A stretch of 64,000 bases of DNA from Betaproteobacteria bacterium (lineage in GTDB: Bacteria; Pseudomonadota; Gammaproteobacteria; Burkholderiales; Usitatibacteraceae), in the NCBI GenBank assembly GCA_016711875.1, contig JADJSD010000005.1, forward strand, positions 1 to 64,000, written 5' to 3'. The notes under the pieces are model-generated. The model did no database searches. It had not been told where the DNA came from and saw only the letters and a list, made by a program, of their open reading frames with translations. Below, in pieces: positions 50,559-62,293 of the stretch; positions within the stretch are counted from its first letter, which is position 1, and each line of letters opens with the position of its first letter. A program made the translations under genes and the position numbers.

Positions 50559-51383
50559 TTACCTGAATAGTGCCTTGAATCGCGCGAACCAGCCGCGCGG
50601 CACGCCGAAGGGCTCGGCGACGCGGACGAGCATCGCCGATACGTTGTCGCGGCCGCCATTGTCATTGGCGGCCTGCACGAGCTGCTGCACCGTGAGGCTC
50701 GGGTTCGAGCGCAGCGTGATGAGGGTGAGGCGGATCTCCTCGTCCTCGACCATGTCGTTGAGCCCGTCCGAGCAGAGCAGGTAGAGGTCGCCCTCCGCCG
50801 TCTCGTGCACGTGAAGCTCGGGCTCGACGGTCGGGTCTATGCCCAGGGCCTTGGTGACGAGGTTCTTGTTCTGGGAGAGCTTCGCCTCTTCCGGCGTGAT
50901 GAGGCCGGAATCGAGCTGTTCCTGAAGCAGGGAATGGTCGCGCGTCACCTGGTCGAGCGCCTCCCCGCGAAGGCGGTAGAGGCGCGAATCGCCGATGTGC
51001 GCGACGGAAACGAAGTTGTCGTAGAAAAGGCACACCACCAGCGTGGTGCCCATCCCCGCGCATTCGGGATTGTTCTGGGACGTGGTGAAGATCGCCGTGT
51101 TGGCCCGCGCGACCTGCTCGCGGATCAGCCGGTCGGCCAGGGCCATGGCCTCCTCGCGGGGGAGCTTGTCCACATCCCGGATCACCCAGCCCTCGGCGAC
51201 GCCGTCGGCGATGAGCGAGGTGGCCATGCCGCTCGCGACCTCGCCGGCGTTGTAGCCTCCCATGCCGTCGGCCAGCACGTACAGCCCGATCTCGGGGCGC
51301 GACTCGATGCAATCCTCGTTGTGGTCCCGGACCCGGCCGGGATCGGTGAGGCTGGCCGTCTGCAACGCCTGCGCGATGTTCAC
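50559..51383 (-). CDS. PP2C-family Ser/Thr protein phosphatase
   Basis: A 274-residue phosphatase of the Stp1/PrpC type, with the motifs RVRDHNEDC, LADGMGGYNAGEVAS, GDSRLYRLRG, LCSDGLNDMV and GGRDNVSAMLV that supply the metal-binding aspartates. It would reverse Thr phosphorylation of partner proteins. The GTG at 51383 (VNIAQALQTASLTDPG) is taken as the start; an in-frame ATG at 51434 would add an unlikely basic extension. It is the first gene of a minus-strand series with the FHA gene. Confidence 0.93.
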   Translation of the reverse strand: MNIAQALQTASLTDPGRVRDHNEDCIESRPEIGLYVLADGMGGYNAGEVASGMATSLIADGVAEGWVIRDVDKLPREEAMALADRLIREQVARANTAIFTTSQNNPECAGMGTTLVVCLFYDNFVSVAHIGDSRLYRLRGEALDQVTRDHSLLQEQLDSGLITPEEAKLSQNKNLVTKALGIDPTVEPELHVHETAEGDLYLLCSDGLNDMVEDEEIRLTLITLRSNPSLTVQQLVQAANDNGGRDNVSAMLVRVAEPFGVPRGWFARFKALFR

Positions 51384-51840
51384 GGCAGCCCCCCAGCCGC
51401 CCGGGCGGGACGCGATGCGGGACGGGCGCGCCATGCGCCTGCCGCTTCGCCCTGCCCTTTCCGGTGCGCCCCTCGGATCATGGCTTTCTCGCTCTTGTGT
51501 GCTGCGGCCGCGCGGTGCCCGCCTGCGCGGGCCGGACGCTCCGGCGCGCCAGGATCGGGCCGGCTTGGCCTCCCTGTCGAAAAGTGCAAAAACCCGTTTT
51601 TATAATAACTTGAAAAGCTTTTTTGAGAAACAGTCCCGATTGTCAGCCCGATGTGCCTGATTTGTCTAGAGTCTTTTGTGCGGGAACCGGGTGTCCGGCC
51701 CGGCGCTCCCCCTTGCGGAACCCCCGCCAAAGGGGTCGTGAACCGGTCCGCGCCGGTGCGGTTGCGAGTCATTATACGATTGGGTCTAATGGGGCCCTTC
51801 CCCTCCGGCATCCCCTTCCCCTCCTTTTCCCGAGGCAGCC
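51384..51840. other. intergenic region between PP2C gene and aceE
   Basis: This 457-base gap holds no convincing protein gene. It has an AT-rich island at 51580-51630, with a perfect TATAAT at 51601-51606 but no matching -35 box, which could serve either strand. A better promoter lies at 51762-51790, in front of aceE. The open frames that run through on both strands lack typical codon use. Confidence 0.5.
51762..51790 (+). promoter_or_regulatory. sigma-70 promoter for the aceE operon
   Basis: A -35 box TTGCGA (51762-51767) and a -10 box TCTAAT (51785-51790) are 17 bases apart, about 50 bases before the aceE ATG. A second -10-like TTATAC lies between them. Confidence 0.55.
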
Positions 51841-54501
<2,661 letters not shown>

Positions 54502-54534
54502 CGTCCGGGCCAAAAAGAGAAAGCGCGACAAGTC

Positions 54535-55839
54535 ATGGCCGCCATCGAAGTGCTGGTCCCCGACATCGGGGATTTCAAGGACGTGCCCGTCATCGAGTTG
54601 CTGGTGAAACCCGGCGATACCGTGGCGGCAGAGGAATCGCTGGTCGTCCTCGAGAGCGACAAGGCCACCATGGAAGTCCCGGCGCCCTGTGCCGGCGTGG
54701 TGAAGGCGTTGAAGGTGAAAGTCGGTGACAAGGTGGGCCAGGGGTCGCTCATCCTGCTTCTCGAGGCGTCGGCGGCCGCCGCGGCGCCCGCGCCCTCCCC
54801 GCCGGCTTCTCCCGCACCGGCCGCGGCCGCACCCGAGCCGCCCCCGCCCGCCTCACCCGCGCGCGTCGAGACTCCGGCCCCGGCGATCGCACCCGCCCCG
54901 GCCGCCGTGCCCGCCACGGGCGTTCCGCCCCATGCGAGTCCCGGCGTGCGCCGGTTCGCGCGCGAACTGGGCGTGGAACTCGCGCAGGTCAAGGGCTCGG
55001 CGCCCAAGGGTCGCATCGCCAAGGAAGACGTGCAGAACTTCGTGAAGTCGGCGCTCGCCGGCGGCGGTGCGGGCACACCCCGGGCCGCGGGCGGCGGACT
55101 CGCCGACCTGGGCCTGCCCGCCTGGCCGAAGGTGGATTTCGCCAAGTTCGGCCCCATCGAGGCGCAGCCCCTCTCGCGCATCAAGAAGATCTCCGGCCCG
55201 GCTCTCGCCCGCAACTGGGTCGTGATCCCGCACGTCACGCAGTTCGACGAGGCGGACATCACGGACCTCGAGGCCTTCCGGGCTCAGGTCAACGCCGAGA
55301 ACGCGAAGAGCGGCGTGAAGGTGACGCCGCTCGCCTTCCTCGTGAAAGCCGTCGTCGCCGCGCTGAAGAAGTACCCGGCGCTCAACAGCTCGCTCGAGGG
55401 CGACAACCTCATCGTGAAGCACTACTGGCACATCGGCTTCGCGGCCGACACGCCGGGAGGCCTCATGGTCCCCGTCATCAAGGACGCCGACCAGAAGGGC
55501 ATCACGCAGATCGCGAAGGAAATGGGCGAGCTCGCCGCCAAGGCGCGCGAGGGCAAGCTCGGTCCCGCGGACATGCAGGGCGGCACCTTCTCCATCTCCT
55601 CGCTGGGCGGCATCGGCGGCACGGCGTTCACGCCGATCATCAACGCGCCGGAAGTGGCCATCCTGGGCGTGTCGAAATCGTCCATGAAGCCCGTGTGGAA
55701 CGGCAAGGAGTTCGTGCCGCGCCTCATGATGCCGCTCTCGCTGTCCTACGACCACCGCGTGATCGACGGCGCGCTCGCCGCGCGCTTCACCACCTACCTC
55801 GCCCAGGTCATCGCCGACCTGCGGCGCGGCATGCTCTAG
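54535..55839 (+). CDS. aceF: dihydrolipoyllysine acetyltransferase (PDH E2)
   Basis: A 434-residue E2 with one N-terminal lipoyl domain (lipoyl Lys43 in ESDKATMEV), a Pro/Ala linker (about 78-135), a peripheral-subunit-binding domain (SPGVRRFARELGVELAQVKGSAPKGRIAKEDV) and the catalytic domain with DHRVIDG (H407, D411). It moves acetyl groups to coenzyme A. It is shorter than E. coli AceF, which has three lipoyl domains; the missing capacity may be met by the lipoyl domain carried on LpdA downstream. Confidence 0.97.
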   Translation: MAAIEVLVPDIGDFKDVPVIELLVKPGDTVAAEESLVVLESDKATMEVPAPCAGVVKALKVKVGDKVGQGSLILLLEASAAAAAPAPSPPASPAPAAAAPEPPPPASPARVETPAPAIAPAPAAVPATGVPPHASPGVRRFARELGVELAQVKGSAPKGRIAKEDVQNFVKSALAGGGAGTPRAAGGGLADLGLPAWPKVDFAKFGPIEAQPLSRIKKISGPALARNWVVIPHVTQFDEADITDLEAFRAQVNAENAKSGVKVTPLAFLVKAVVAALKKYPALNSSLEGDNLIVKHYWHIGFAADTPGGLMVPVIKDADQKGITQIAKEMGELAAKAREGKLGPADMQGGTFSISSLGGIGGTAFTPIINAPEVAILGVSKSSMKPVWNGKEFVPRLMMPLSLSYDHRVIDGALAARFTTYLAQVIADLRRGML

Positions 55840-55850
55840 GGAGCCGCGCC

Positions 55851-57623
55851 ATGGCCACCCTCGAGATCAAGGTCCCGGACATCGGCGACTTCAAGGACGT
55901 CCCCGTCATCGAGCTGCTGGTGAAGCCCGGCGACAAGGTCGTGAAGGAACAGTCGCTCGTCACGCTCGAGTCGGACAAGGCGACGATGGAGGTGCCCTCG
56001 ACGCACACCGGCACCATCGTCTCGGTGCAGGTGAAGGTCGGCGACAAGGTGACGCAAGGCGCGGTCATCGTGACGCTGGAGGCGCAGGATGCCGCCACCG
56101 CTCCGGCTCCGGCGCCCGCTCCCGCCGCTCCCGCCGCTGCCGCACCGGCCTCGCCCGCCTCGCTGCGCGAGGCCCTCACGTCCACGCTCGCAAGCCTCGA
56201 TGCGGACCTGCACGCCGAAGTGCTCGTCCTGGGCGCCGGCCCTGGCGGCTACACCGCGGCGTTCCGCGCGGCGGACCTCGGCAAGAAGGTCGTGCTGGTG
56301 GAGCGCTATCCGTCGCTCGGCGGCGTGTGCCTCAACGTGGGCTGCATTCCGTCCAAGGCGCTGCTGCACGCCGCGAAGGTCATCGCGGACGCCGAGGACA
56401 TGGCGGCGCACGGCGTGTCGTTCGGCCCGCCGAAGATCGACCTGGACGGCATCCGCGGCTTCAAGAACGGCGTCGTCGGCAAGCTCACCAAGGGCCTTTC
56501 GAGCCTCGCCAAGGCGCGCAAGGTCACCGTGCTGCAGGGCACGGCGCAGTTCGCCTCGCCCCACGCGCTCGAGGTGCAATCGGCCGAGGGGAAGAAGGTC
56601 GTCTCCTTCGACCACTGCATCATCGCCGCCGGCTCCCAGCCGGCGGCCATCCCCGGCTTCCCCGACGATCCGCGGCTCATGGATTCGACGGGCGCACTGG
56701 AGCTCGCGGACATCCCGAAGCGCCTGCTCGTGATCGGCGGCGGCATCATCGGCCTCGAGATGGCGACGGTGTACGACGCCCTCGGCGCGAAGGTGACCGT
56801 GGTCGAGTTCATGGACCGCCTCATCCCCGGCGCCGACCCGGACATCGTGAAGCCCCTGCACCGGCGCATCGAGAAGCGCTACGAGAAGATCCTGCTGAAG
56901 ACGAAGGTGGCGAAGATCGAGGCGCTGCCCGAAGGGCTTCGCGCGACGTTCGAGAACGCCGACGGCTCGCCCGGCGCGCCCGAGCCGCAGGTCTACGACC
57001 GCGTGCTCCTTTCGGTGGGCCGGCGCCCCAACGGCAAGCTCATCGGGGCCGAGAAGGCCGGCGTGGCCGTGAACGACCGCGGCTGGATCCCGGTCGACAA
57101 CCAGATGCGCACCAACGTGCCGCACATCTTCGCCATCGGCGACATCGTCGGCGAGCCCATGCTCGCGCACAAGGCGACGCACGAGGGCAAGCTCGCGGCC
57201 GAGGTGATCGCCGGCCAGTCCCACCACGTGTGGGAGGCCCGCACGATCCCGAGCGTCGCCTATACCGATCCGGAGGTGGCCTGGATGGGCCTGTCGGAGG
57301 CCGAGGCGAAGGCGAAGGGCGTGGAATACGAGAAGGCCGTCTTCCCCTGGGCCGCCAGCGGCCGGGCCATCGGCATGGCGCGCGAGGAAGGCCTCACGAA
57401 GGTGATCTTCGAGAAAGGCACGAAGCGCATCCTGGGCGCGGGCATCGTCGGGATCAACGCCGGCGAACTCATCGCCGAGACCGTGCTCGCCCTCGAGATG
57501 GGCGCGGACGCCGAGGACATCGGCCTCACGATCCATCCGCACCCGACGCTCTCGGAATCGGTGTTCTTCGCAGCCGAGATCGCCGAAGGATCGATCACGG
57601 ACATGATGCCGAAGGCTCGATAG
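55851..57623 (+). CDS. lpdA: dihydrolipoyl dehydrogenase with N-terminal lipoyl domain (PDH E3)
   Basis: A 590-residue E3. Residues 1-80 form a lipoyl domain (Lys43 in ESDKATMEV) very like that of AceF, followed by an Ala/Pro linker. Then comes the FAD domain (VLVLGAGPGGYTAAFRAADLG), the redox pair C160/C165 (GGVCLNVGCIPSK), the NAD domain (LLVIGGGIIGLEMATVY) and the His-Glu catalytic pair near the C-terminus (HPHPTLSE). It reoxidises lipoyl groups with NAD. Lipoyl-E3 fusions are typical of betaproteobacteria. The 3' end including the stop is tandemly duplicated. Confidence 0.97.
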   Translation: MATLEIKVPDIGDFKDVPVIELLVKPGDKVVKEQSLVTLESDKATMEVPSTHTGTIVSVQVKVGDKVTQGAVIVTLEAQDAATAPAPAPAPAAPAAAAPASPASLREALTSTLASLDADLHAEVLVLGAGPGGYTAAFRAADLGKKVVLVERYPSLGGVCLNVGCIPSKALLHAAKVIADAEDMAAHGVSFGPPKIDLDGIRGFKNGVVGKLTKGLSSLAKARKVTVLQGTAQFASPHALEVQSAEGKKVVSFDHCIIAAGSQPAAIPGFPDDPRLMDSTGALELADIPKRLLVIGGGIIGLEMATVYDALGAKVTVVEFMDRLIPGADPDIVKPLHRRIEKRYEKILLKTKVAKIEALPEGLRATFENADGSPGAPEPQVYDRVLLSVGRRPNGKLIGAEKAGVAVNDRGWIPVDNQMRTNVPHIFAIGDIVGEPMLAHKATHEGKLAAEVIAGQSHHVWEARTIPSVAYTDPEVAWMGLSEAEAKAKGVEYEKAVFPWAASGRAIGMAREEGLTKVIFEKGTKRILGAGIVGINAGELIAETVLALEMGADAEDIGLTIHPHPTLSESVFFAAEIAEGSITDMMPKAR

Positions 57624-57650
57624 CGAACATGATGCCGAAGGCTCGATAGC
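57601..57650. repeat. tandem repeat of the lpdA 3' end
   Basis: The last codons and stop of lpdA, ACATGATGCCGAAGGCTCGATAGC (57601-57624), recur exactly at 57627-57650, a period of 26 bases. A decayed third copy may begin at 57653 (TCATGATTCCG). The second copy lies in the untranslated region. Confidence 0.9.
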
Positions 57651-57687
57651 AATCATGATTCCGGCCAAGCGGTAGCGGGTCGATACC

Positions 57688-58944
57688 ATGCTCGAAGGTG
57701 CACTGGGCGCCTTTCGCTCGGGGGACCTCGCGACAGCCCGGCGGCTGGTCGACGATTCTCTCGCCCGCGCGCCGGGGGACGCGCGGTCGCTGCACCTCTC
57801 CGGCGAGATCGCCGCCCGGGCGCGCGACCTGGACCGCGCGCTCGCGGATCTCTCGCAGGCGGCCCGGGCCGCCGGCACGCCCGACATCCTCGCCTCGCTC
57901 GCGCGCACGCAGTGGCGCCGAGGCGACGGCGATGCCGCCCGCGAGGCCTCGGCCCGCGCCCTCGCCCTCGCACCCGGTTACCTGCCCGCCGCCCTCGTGG
58001 CGGCCTTCGTGGACTCGGCGCGCGGCGACACGGCCTCGGCGGGCCGCCTTCTCGCGGGGGCCGGGCTTCGCGAGTCCGACCCGGCCCGCATCGAATTCGC
58101 GTTCCAGGCACTCGCGGACAACGCGCGAGAGATGCGCCGGGCCTTCGCGCCACCCGCGCGCCCCGCCGCGCCGCCCCTGTCCGTCACCGTCGTCGTATGC
58201 AGCGTGACGGATGCGAAACTCGCACGCTGCCGCGCCGCCCTGGACGCGGCGCTCGCCCCGGGCTACGAGTTCATCGCGATCCGCGACGCCCGCTCGCTCG
58301 CCGAGGCGTACAACCGGGCACTCCTTCGCGCGAGCGGCGAGGCGATCGTGTTCCTGCACGACGACGTCGAGGTCGTATCTCCCGGCCTGGATGCCCTTCT
58401 CGCCCGCGCCCTCGCCCGCGCGGACGTCGTGGGCATCGCCGGCACGCGCTCGCTCGCGGGGCCCACCCTCGGCTGGGGCGGCCAGGCGCCGATGGCCGGC
58501 TGGCTCGTGCACACGGACGCGACGGGCGGGCCGTGGGATTTTTCGCTCCTCGCCTTCACCGCGGGCCTCGCGGGCGGCATGGAAGCGCTCGACGGCTGCT
58601 TCCTCGCGGCCCGCGCCGGCGCCGCTCGGCGCGTCGGATTCGACGAAGGCACCTTCGACGGCTTCCATTTCTACGACCTCGATTTCTGCTTTCGTGCCAA
58701 GCGCACCGGCCACGCCGTGGCCGTCGACACCGACATCCTCGTGCGTCACGCCTCGCGCGGCGCCCTCGGCCCCGACTGGCAGGCGCAGGCGGGGCGCTTC
58801 GTGGCGAAGTTCGCGCCGATCGCGACGGCGCCCGCGCAGCCGAACCACTTCCATGCGGCCCGGCTCGAGAACCGCGAGACGGCCCTCGCCCTGCACGACG
58901 AGATCAACGGCTTCTGCGCGGCACTCGCCACGCGCGAGAACTGA
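57688..58944 (+). CDS. TPR-containing glycosyltransferase-like protein
   Basis: A 418-residue protein. The first ~145 residues form TPR-like helical repeats (LGAFRSGDLATARRLVDDSLARAPGDARSL; LARTQWRRGDGDAAREASARALALAPGY). The rest has a GT2-like glycosyltransferase fold: LSVTVVVCSVTDAKL, then the metal-site motif HDDVEV in IVFLHDDVEVV, and GFHFYDLDFCFRAKRTGHAVAV near the end. It probably transfers a sugar to a protein or glycan; acceptor unknown. It lies 64 bases after lpdA and faces the ABC permease gene, with one base between the two stop codons. Confidence 0.78.
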   Translation: MLEGALGAFRSGDLATARRLVDDSLARAPGDARSLHLSGEIAARARDLDRALADLSQAARAAGTPDILASLARTQWRRGDGDAAREASARALALAPGYLPAALVAAFVDSARGDTASAGRLLAGAGLRESDPARIEFAFQALADNAREMRRAFAPPARPAAPPLSVTVVVCSVTDAKLARCRAALDAALAPGYEFIAIRDARSLAEAYNRALLRASGEAIVFLHDDVEVVSPGLDALLARALARADVVGIAGTRSLAGPTLGWGGQAPMAGWLVHTDATGGPWDFSLLAFTAGLAGGMEALDGCFLAARAGAARRVGFDEGTFDGFHFYDLDFCFRAKRTGHAVAVDTDILVRHASRGALGPDWQAQAGRFVAKFAPIATAPAQPNHFHAARLENRETALALHDEINGFCAALATREN

Positions 58945-58945
58945 A

Positions 58946-60439
58946 TCAGGCGGTGCTGGGCCGCGCGAGACGCGCGACGAGGGGCGAGAAGAGGCCGATC
59001 CCGAGGCCGGCCCATCCCCAGGCGGAACCCGAGAGCGCCCCCCAGCAGGCAAAGCCCCACCCGGCCGCGCCCAGGTGCTCGATGATCGACGTCCATCGTC
59101 CCGGCTGCGAAGCGCGGGCGAGGTCGCGCCGCGCACCGGGTTCGGCGCCGGCGATCTGCACGAGCGCGCTCGAGCCGATCGATCCCGCGAGACAGGCCGC
59201 GAACACGAAGGGCATGCCGCCCTCCCTCAGCGCTTCCAGGACGATGAACGGCAGGGCCACCGCCGCCGCCGGCAGGCAAGCCGAGGCCGCCTTGAGGCCG
59301 ACGAGCCGCGAGGGACGTACCGGCGCGCCCGCCAGCAGGTCGGGCGCTTCCTCCCCGCTCGCCGCCAGCCAGGCGAGGCCGCCGGCGAGAAACCCCGCGA
59401 GCACCACCACGGAAGGCGCCATCAGCGCCGCGCCCTCGCCGCGCCGCAGGCCCGCGATGAGCAGGGGCGAGAGGTAGAGCAGGGGCAGGAGGGTGTGCAG
59501 GATCGCGCGCGGGTCCCGGGCGACGAGCCGCCATTCCTTCGCGACGACGGCGCGGGCGATCGACCGACCGAATCGAACGGGACGCCCCGAGCCGCCCGCT
59601 CCGCGCGGCGGGTTCGCCCTGAACGCCTCGAGCGCGCCCATCGCCTGTGCGCGTGCCGCGCCGCGCACCGCCAGGGCGAACGCCGCGGCGGCCGTCGCGA
59701 CAAGGCCGGCGAGCGGCAGGAGTTCGCCCCCGAGAGCCCGGGCGAGCACCCAGAGGGGGCTCGCGTCGCCGACCCAGGACATCCCGGCGGGCGAGGCCAT
59801 CCAGGCGCCGAAAGCCGCTCGCAGGGATTCCGGCAGGAACGCATGCGCCTGGAACGCGAGGAAGACCGCGGCACCCACGATCGCGCCGAGCACCTGCGCC
59901 AGGACGCGCGCCCGGCGCGCGCCCGCGAGCCGCACGAGCGCGAGCGTCGCGAGGAGCGCGAGCGCCGACGAGAGGATCGCGAGGGCCGCGACGGCCGGGT
60001 AAGCGGCCAGCATCCGCGGTTCGCCGTGCCAGGCCGCCGCGTGCGCGAAGGGCAGGCCGAAGTAGGCCGGGAACGCGGCCACCGCCGCCGCGGCAGCGAT
60101 CGTGCGCGCGGCCCAGACGGTGCGCGACGGGACAGGCGCGGCGAACACGAGGTCGAGATCGCGCCGTTCGAAGAGTCCGTGGGCCGCAAGCCCGAAGGCC
60201 GTCGCGAGCATCGCGAAGGCGAAGAAGAGCGTCGTGGCTCCGAACACGGCCATCGGCACCCGCGCGAAGGCCTCGGTCCGAAGTCCCGCGAGGCCCTGGA
60301 AAGCCGCCGCGTGCAGCCCCAGCCAGAAGAGGACCAGCGCGGCGATCGCGATCCGCCGCCGATCGCCCGCGACCCGCCGCCACGCGAGCCTCGCCTCGAA
60401 CGCCACCAGGAAGCCGAGCGAGGCGGGGCGTGCGCTCAA
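58946..60439 (-). CDS. ABC transporter permease
   Basis: A 497-residue protein with roughly ten to twelve hydrophobic helices, many Ala/Leu-rich (IAIAALVLFWLGLHAAAFQGL; FGATTLFFAFAMLATAFGLAAHGLF; LILSSALALLATLALVRL-type segments). It resembles large ABC-2-like permeases with no binding motifs. The partner ATPase is encoded immediately upstream, with a four-base overlap: the start is a TTG inside the ATPase stop (TTGA). The exported substrate is unknown. High GC makes several long shadow frames opposite. Confidence 0.82.
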   Translation of the reverse strand: MSARPASLGFLVAFEARLAWRRVAGDRRRIAIAALVLFWLGLHAAAFQGLAGLRTEAFARVPMAVFGATTLFFAFAMLATAFGLAAHGLFERRDLDLVFAAPVPSRTVWAARTIAAAAAVAAFPAYFGLPFAHAAAWHGEPRMLAAYPAVAALAILSSALALLATLALVRLAGARRARVLAQVLGAIVGAAVFLAFQAHAFLPESLRAAFGAWMASPAGMSWVGDASPLWVLARALGGELLPLAGLVATAAAAFALAVRGAARAQAMGALEAFRANPPRGAGGSGRPVRFGRSIARAVVAKEWRLVARDPRAILHTLLPLLYLSPLLIAGLRRGEGAALMAPSVVVLAGFLAGGLAWLAASGEEAPDLLAGAPVRPSRLVGLKAASACLPAAAVALPFIVLEALREGGMPFVFAACLAGSIGSSALVQIAGAEPGARRDLARASQPGRWTSIIEHLGAAGWGFACWGALSGSAWGWAGLGIGLFSPLVARLARPSTA

Positions 60440-61164
60440 GGCGCCTCGCGGGTCAACTCGAGAAAGATGTCCTCCAGCGTGCGATCCGACCCGGCGCGCA
60501 AGTCCGCCATCGTCCCGCCGGCGACGACGCGGCCGTGCGACACGATCGCGAGGCGCGTGGCGACCCGCTCGGCCACCTCCAGGATGTGCGTGCTCAGGAT
60601 CACCGTGCGTCCCGACGCCGCGCGGGCGGCGAGCAGGTCCTTCACGAGCCGCGCGGCGGCCGCGTCGAGCCCCGTGAGCGGTTCGTCCAGGATCATGACC
60701 GCGGGATCGTGCAGCAGCGCGCCGGCGAGCACGAGCTTCTGCTTCATGCCCCGCGAGTAGGTCTCGACGGGGTCGTTCACCGTGCCCTCGAGGCCGAGCA
60801 GCGCGAGAAGATCGCGCGCGCGCGCCTGGGCCACGCCCGGCTCGAGCCCCCACAGGCCCGCGACGAACGCGAGGTACTCCAGCGGGCGCAGCTTCGCGTA
60901 GAGCTGCGGCTCGTCGGGCAGGAAGGCGAGGACGCGCTTGGCCGCCAGGGGATCGGCGGCCACGTCGTGCCCGGCCACGCGGATGGATCCCGCATCCGGG
61001 GCGAGGAGGCCGGCGGCGAGGCGCAGCGTCGTCGTCTTGCCGGCGCCGTTCGGACCCAGCAGCGCGAAGAGTTCGCCCGCGGGCACCACGAGATCGAGGC
61101 CGTCGACGGCCCGCGTCGCGCCGAAGCGCTTCTCGAGCCCCCGGATTTCCAGCGCCGCGCTCAT
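60436..61164 (-). CDS. ABC transporter ATP-binding protein
   Basis: A 242-residue ABC-2-type ATPase of the CcmA/NatA group: Walker A GPNGAGKTT, Q-loop region FLPDEPQLYAKL, signature YSRGMKQKL (in place of LSGGQ, as is common in this group), Walker B AVMILDEPLTGLD and H-loop STHILEVAE. It pairs with the permease gene that begins within its stop codon. Its ATG overlaps the VOC gene's stop by four bases. Confidence 0.95.
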   Translation of the reverse strand: MSAALEIRGLEKRFGATRAVDGLDLVVPAGELFALLGPNGAGKTTTLRLAAGLLAPDAGSIRVAGHDVAADPLAAKRVLAFLPDEPQLYAKLRPLEYLAFVAGLWGLEPGVAQARARDLLALLGLEGTVNDPVETYSRGMKQKLVLAGALLHDPAVMILDEPLTGLDAAAARLVKDLLAARAASGRTVILSTHILEVAERVATRLAIVSHGRVVAGGTMADLRAGSDRTLEDIFLELTREAP

Positions 61165-61595
61165 GCTTCCGGTTGGGTCGCCGCGGCGGGCGGGCCTTTC
61201 AGTTCCACCGTGTTGCCTTCCGGATCGGCGACGTAGATCGAGGGCCCCTCGCCTTCCGCGCCGAATCGCGTGGCGATCTCCCCGGGCGCGGCGCCTCGCT
61301 CGCGCAGGAACGCGAGGATGGCGGCACCATCGAAAGGATCGACGCGAAGGCACAGGTGATCGAGGTTGCGTCCCTCGGGCCCCGGCGCGGCGCCGCCCGC
61401 CCGGCCGAGCTTGCCGTCCACCGGAACGAGGTCGATCAGCGAACGGCCCGCGCGCAGCTGGATGAGCCCGATGTCGTCGCGGCGGCGCTCCACCGCGCAC
61501 CCCAGCACGCCGACGTAGAACGCGAGCATGGCCTCGGGGTCCCGCACCCGCAGGACGAGATGGTCGATCTCGCGCGGGCGGATGGGCCCCGTCAC
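61161..61595 (-). CDS. VOC (glyoxalase/dioxygenase fold) family protein
   Basis: A 144-residue vicinal-oxygen-chelate protein: IDHLVLRVRDPEAMLAFYVGVLG at the first beta-alpha unit, NLDHLCLRVDPFDG at the second, and the closing YVADPEGNTVELKG. Metal ligands H (IDHL), H (LDHL) and E (NTVELK) are visible. Such proteins include glyoxalase I and antibiotic-resistance proteins; the substrate cannot be assigned. It starts at GTG, overlapping the GAF gene by four bases. Confidence 0.9.
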   Translation of the reverse strand: MTGPIRPREIDHLVLRVRDPEAMLAFYVGVLGCAVERRRDDIGLIQLRAGRSLIDLVPVDGKLGRAGGAAPGPEGRNLDHLCLRVDPFDGAAILAFLRERGAAPGEIATRFGAEGEGPSIYVADPEGNTVELKGPPAAATQPEA

Positions 61596-62293
61596 GGCAG
61601 GACGGCGGGAACGACGATCGCGAGGGCCGCCAGGCGCGCCAGGCGCTTGGGGCCGAAGAACGCGAGCGGCTTGGCTTCCGCGTCGACGATGCCCAGCACC
61701 TCGCGCCTTTCGTCGAGGAGCGGCAGGCAGGCTTCCGACTGGACGTCGCCGTCGCACACGTAGAACGCGCCGCCCGCCTCGACGTGCCGCTTCACGTCGT
61801 CGATCACGAGCGCCCGGCCCGTGAGGCCCACGGTGCTGTTGGTGCTGCCCTCGGCGAACGCCGCCGAGAGCGGGAACTCGGCGCGGCTCGGCCGGCCCAC
61901 GTAGGAGAGCTTCACGAGCACCGGCGTGCCCGCGGGCGTCACGCGCCGCTGGTAGACGCCGACCCAGTCGCAGCCCGTCGTCTCCTGCGCGCGCTCGACG
62001 AGGCGTTCGAGGAGTCCCAGGCGGCGCGTCGCCTGCTCGCTTCGCCCGCCGAGGATGCCCGTGAGGTCGTAGGGCACCGGCGCCATCTCGTCGATCACCG
62101 AGCACGTGCCGTCCTCGGAGAGCATCGGCACCGGATACGTGTAGAGGGACGAGGCGTCGCCCACCTCGACCTTGTCGGCCATCGCCTCGATGTAATCGGC
62201 GACCGCGAGCGCGATCTCCTCCCCGTGGCCGTCGAGTTGCTCCAGGCCCGCGGCCCGCAGGTAGCCCGCGACGCGGGCGGCGGCCTCGCTCAT
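61592..62293 (-). CDS. GAF domain-containing protein
   Basis: A 233-residue protein. A helical N-terminal part (about 1-85) leads to a GAF domain (LLERLVERAQETTGCDWVGVYQRR; EFPLSAAFAEGSTNSTVGLTGRALVIDDV; YVCDGDVQSEACLPLLDERREVLGIVDAE). It has the look of stand-alone GAF sensors such as free methionine-(R)-sulfoxide reductase relatives, with cysteines at CDW, VCD and ACL. Whether it is catalytic cannot be told. It overlaps the NUDIX gene by four bases. Confidence 0.83.
   Translation of the reverse strand: MSEAAARVAGYLRAAGLEQLDGHGEEIALAVADYIEAMADKVEVGDASSLYTYPVPMLSEDGTCSVIDEMAPVPYDLTGILGGRSEQATRRLGLLERLVERAQETTGCDWVGVYQRRVTPAGTPVLVKLSYVGRPSRAEFPLSAAFAEGSTNSTVGLTGRALVIDDVKRHVEAGGAFYVCDGDVQSEACLPLLDERREVLGIVDAEAKPLAFFGPKRLARLAALAIVVPAVLP

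Noticed and set aside
55836..57908. A 690-codon minus-strand frame opposite lpdA
   Set aside because: It is the antisense of a clear LpdA and has no motif of its own.
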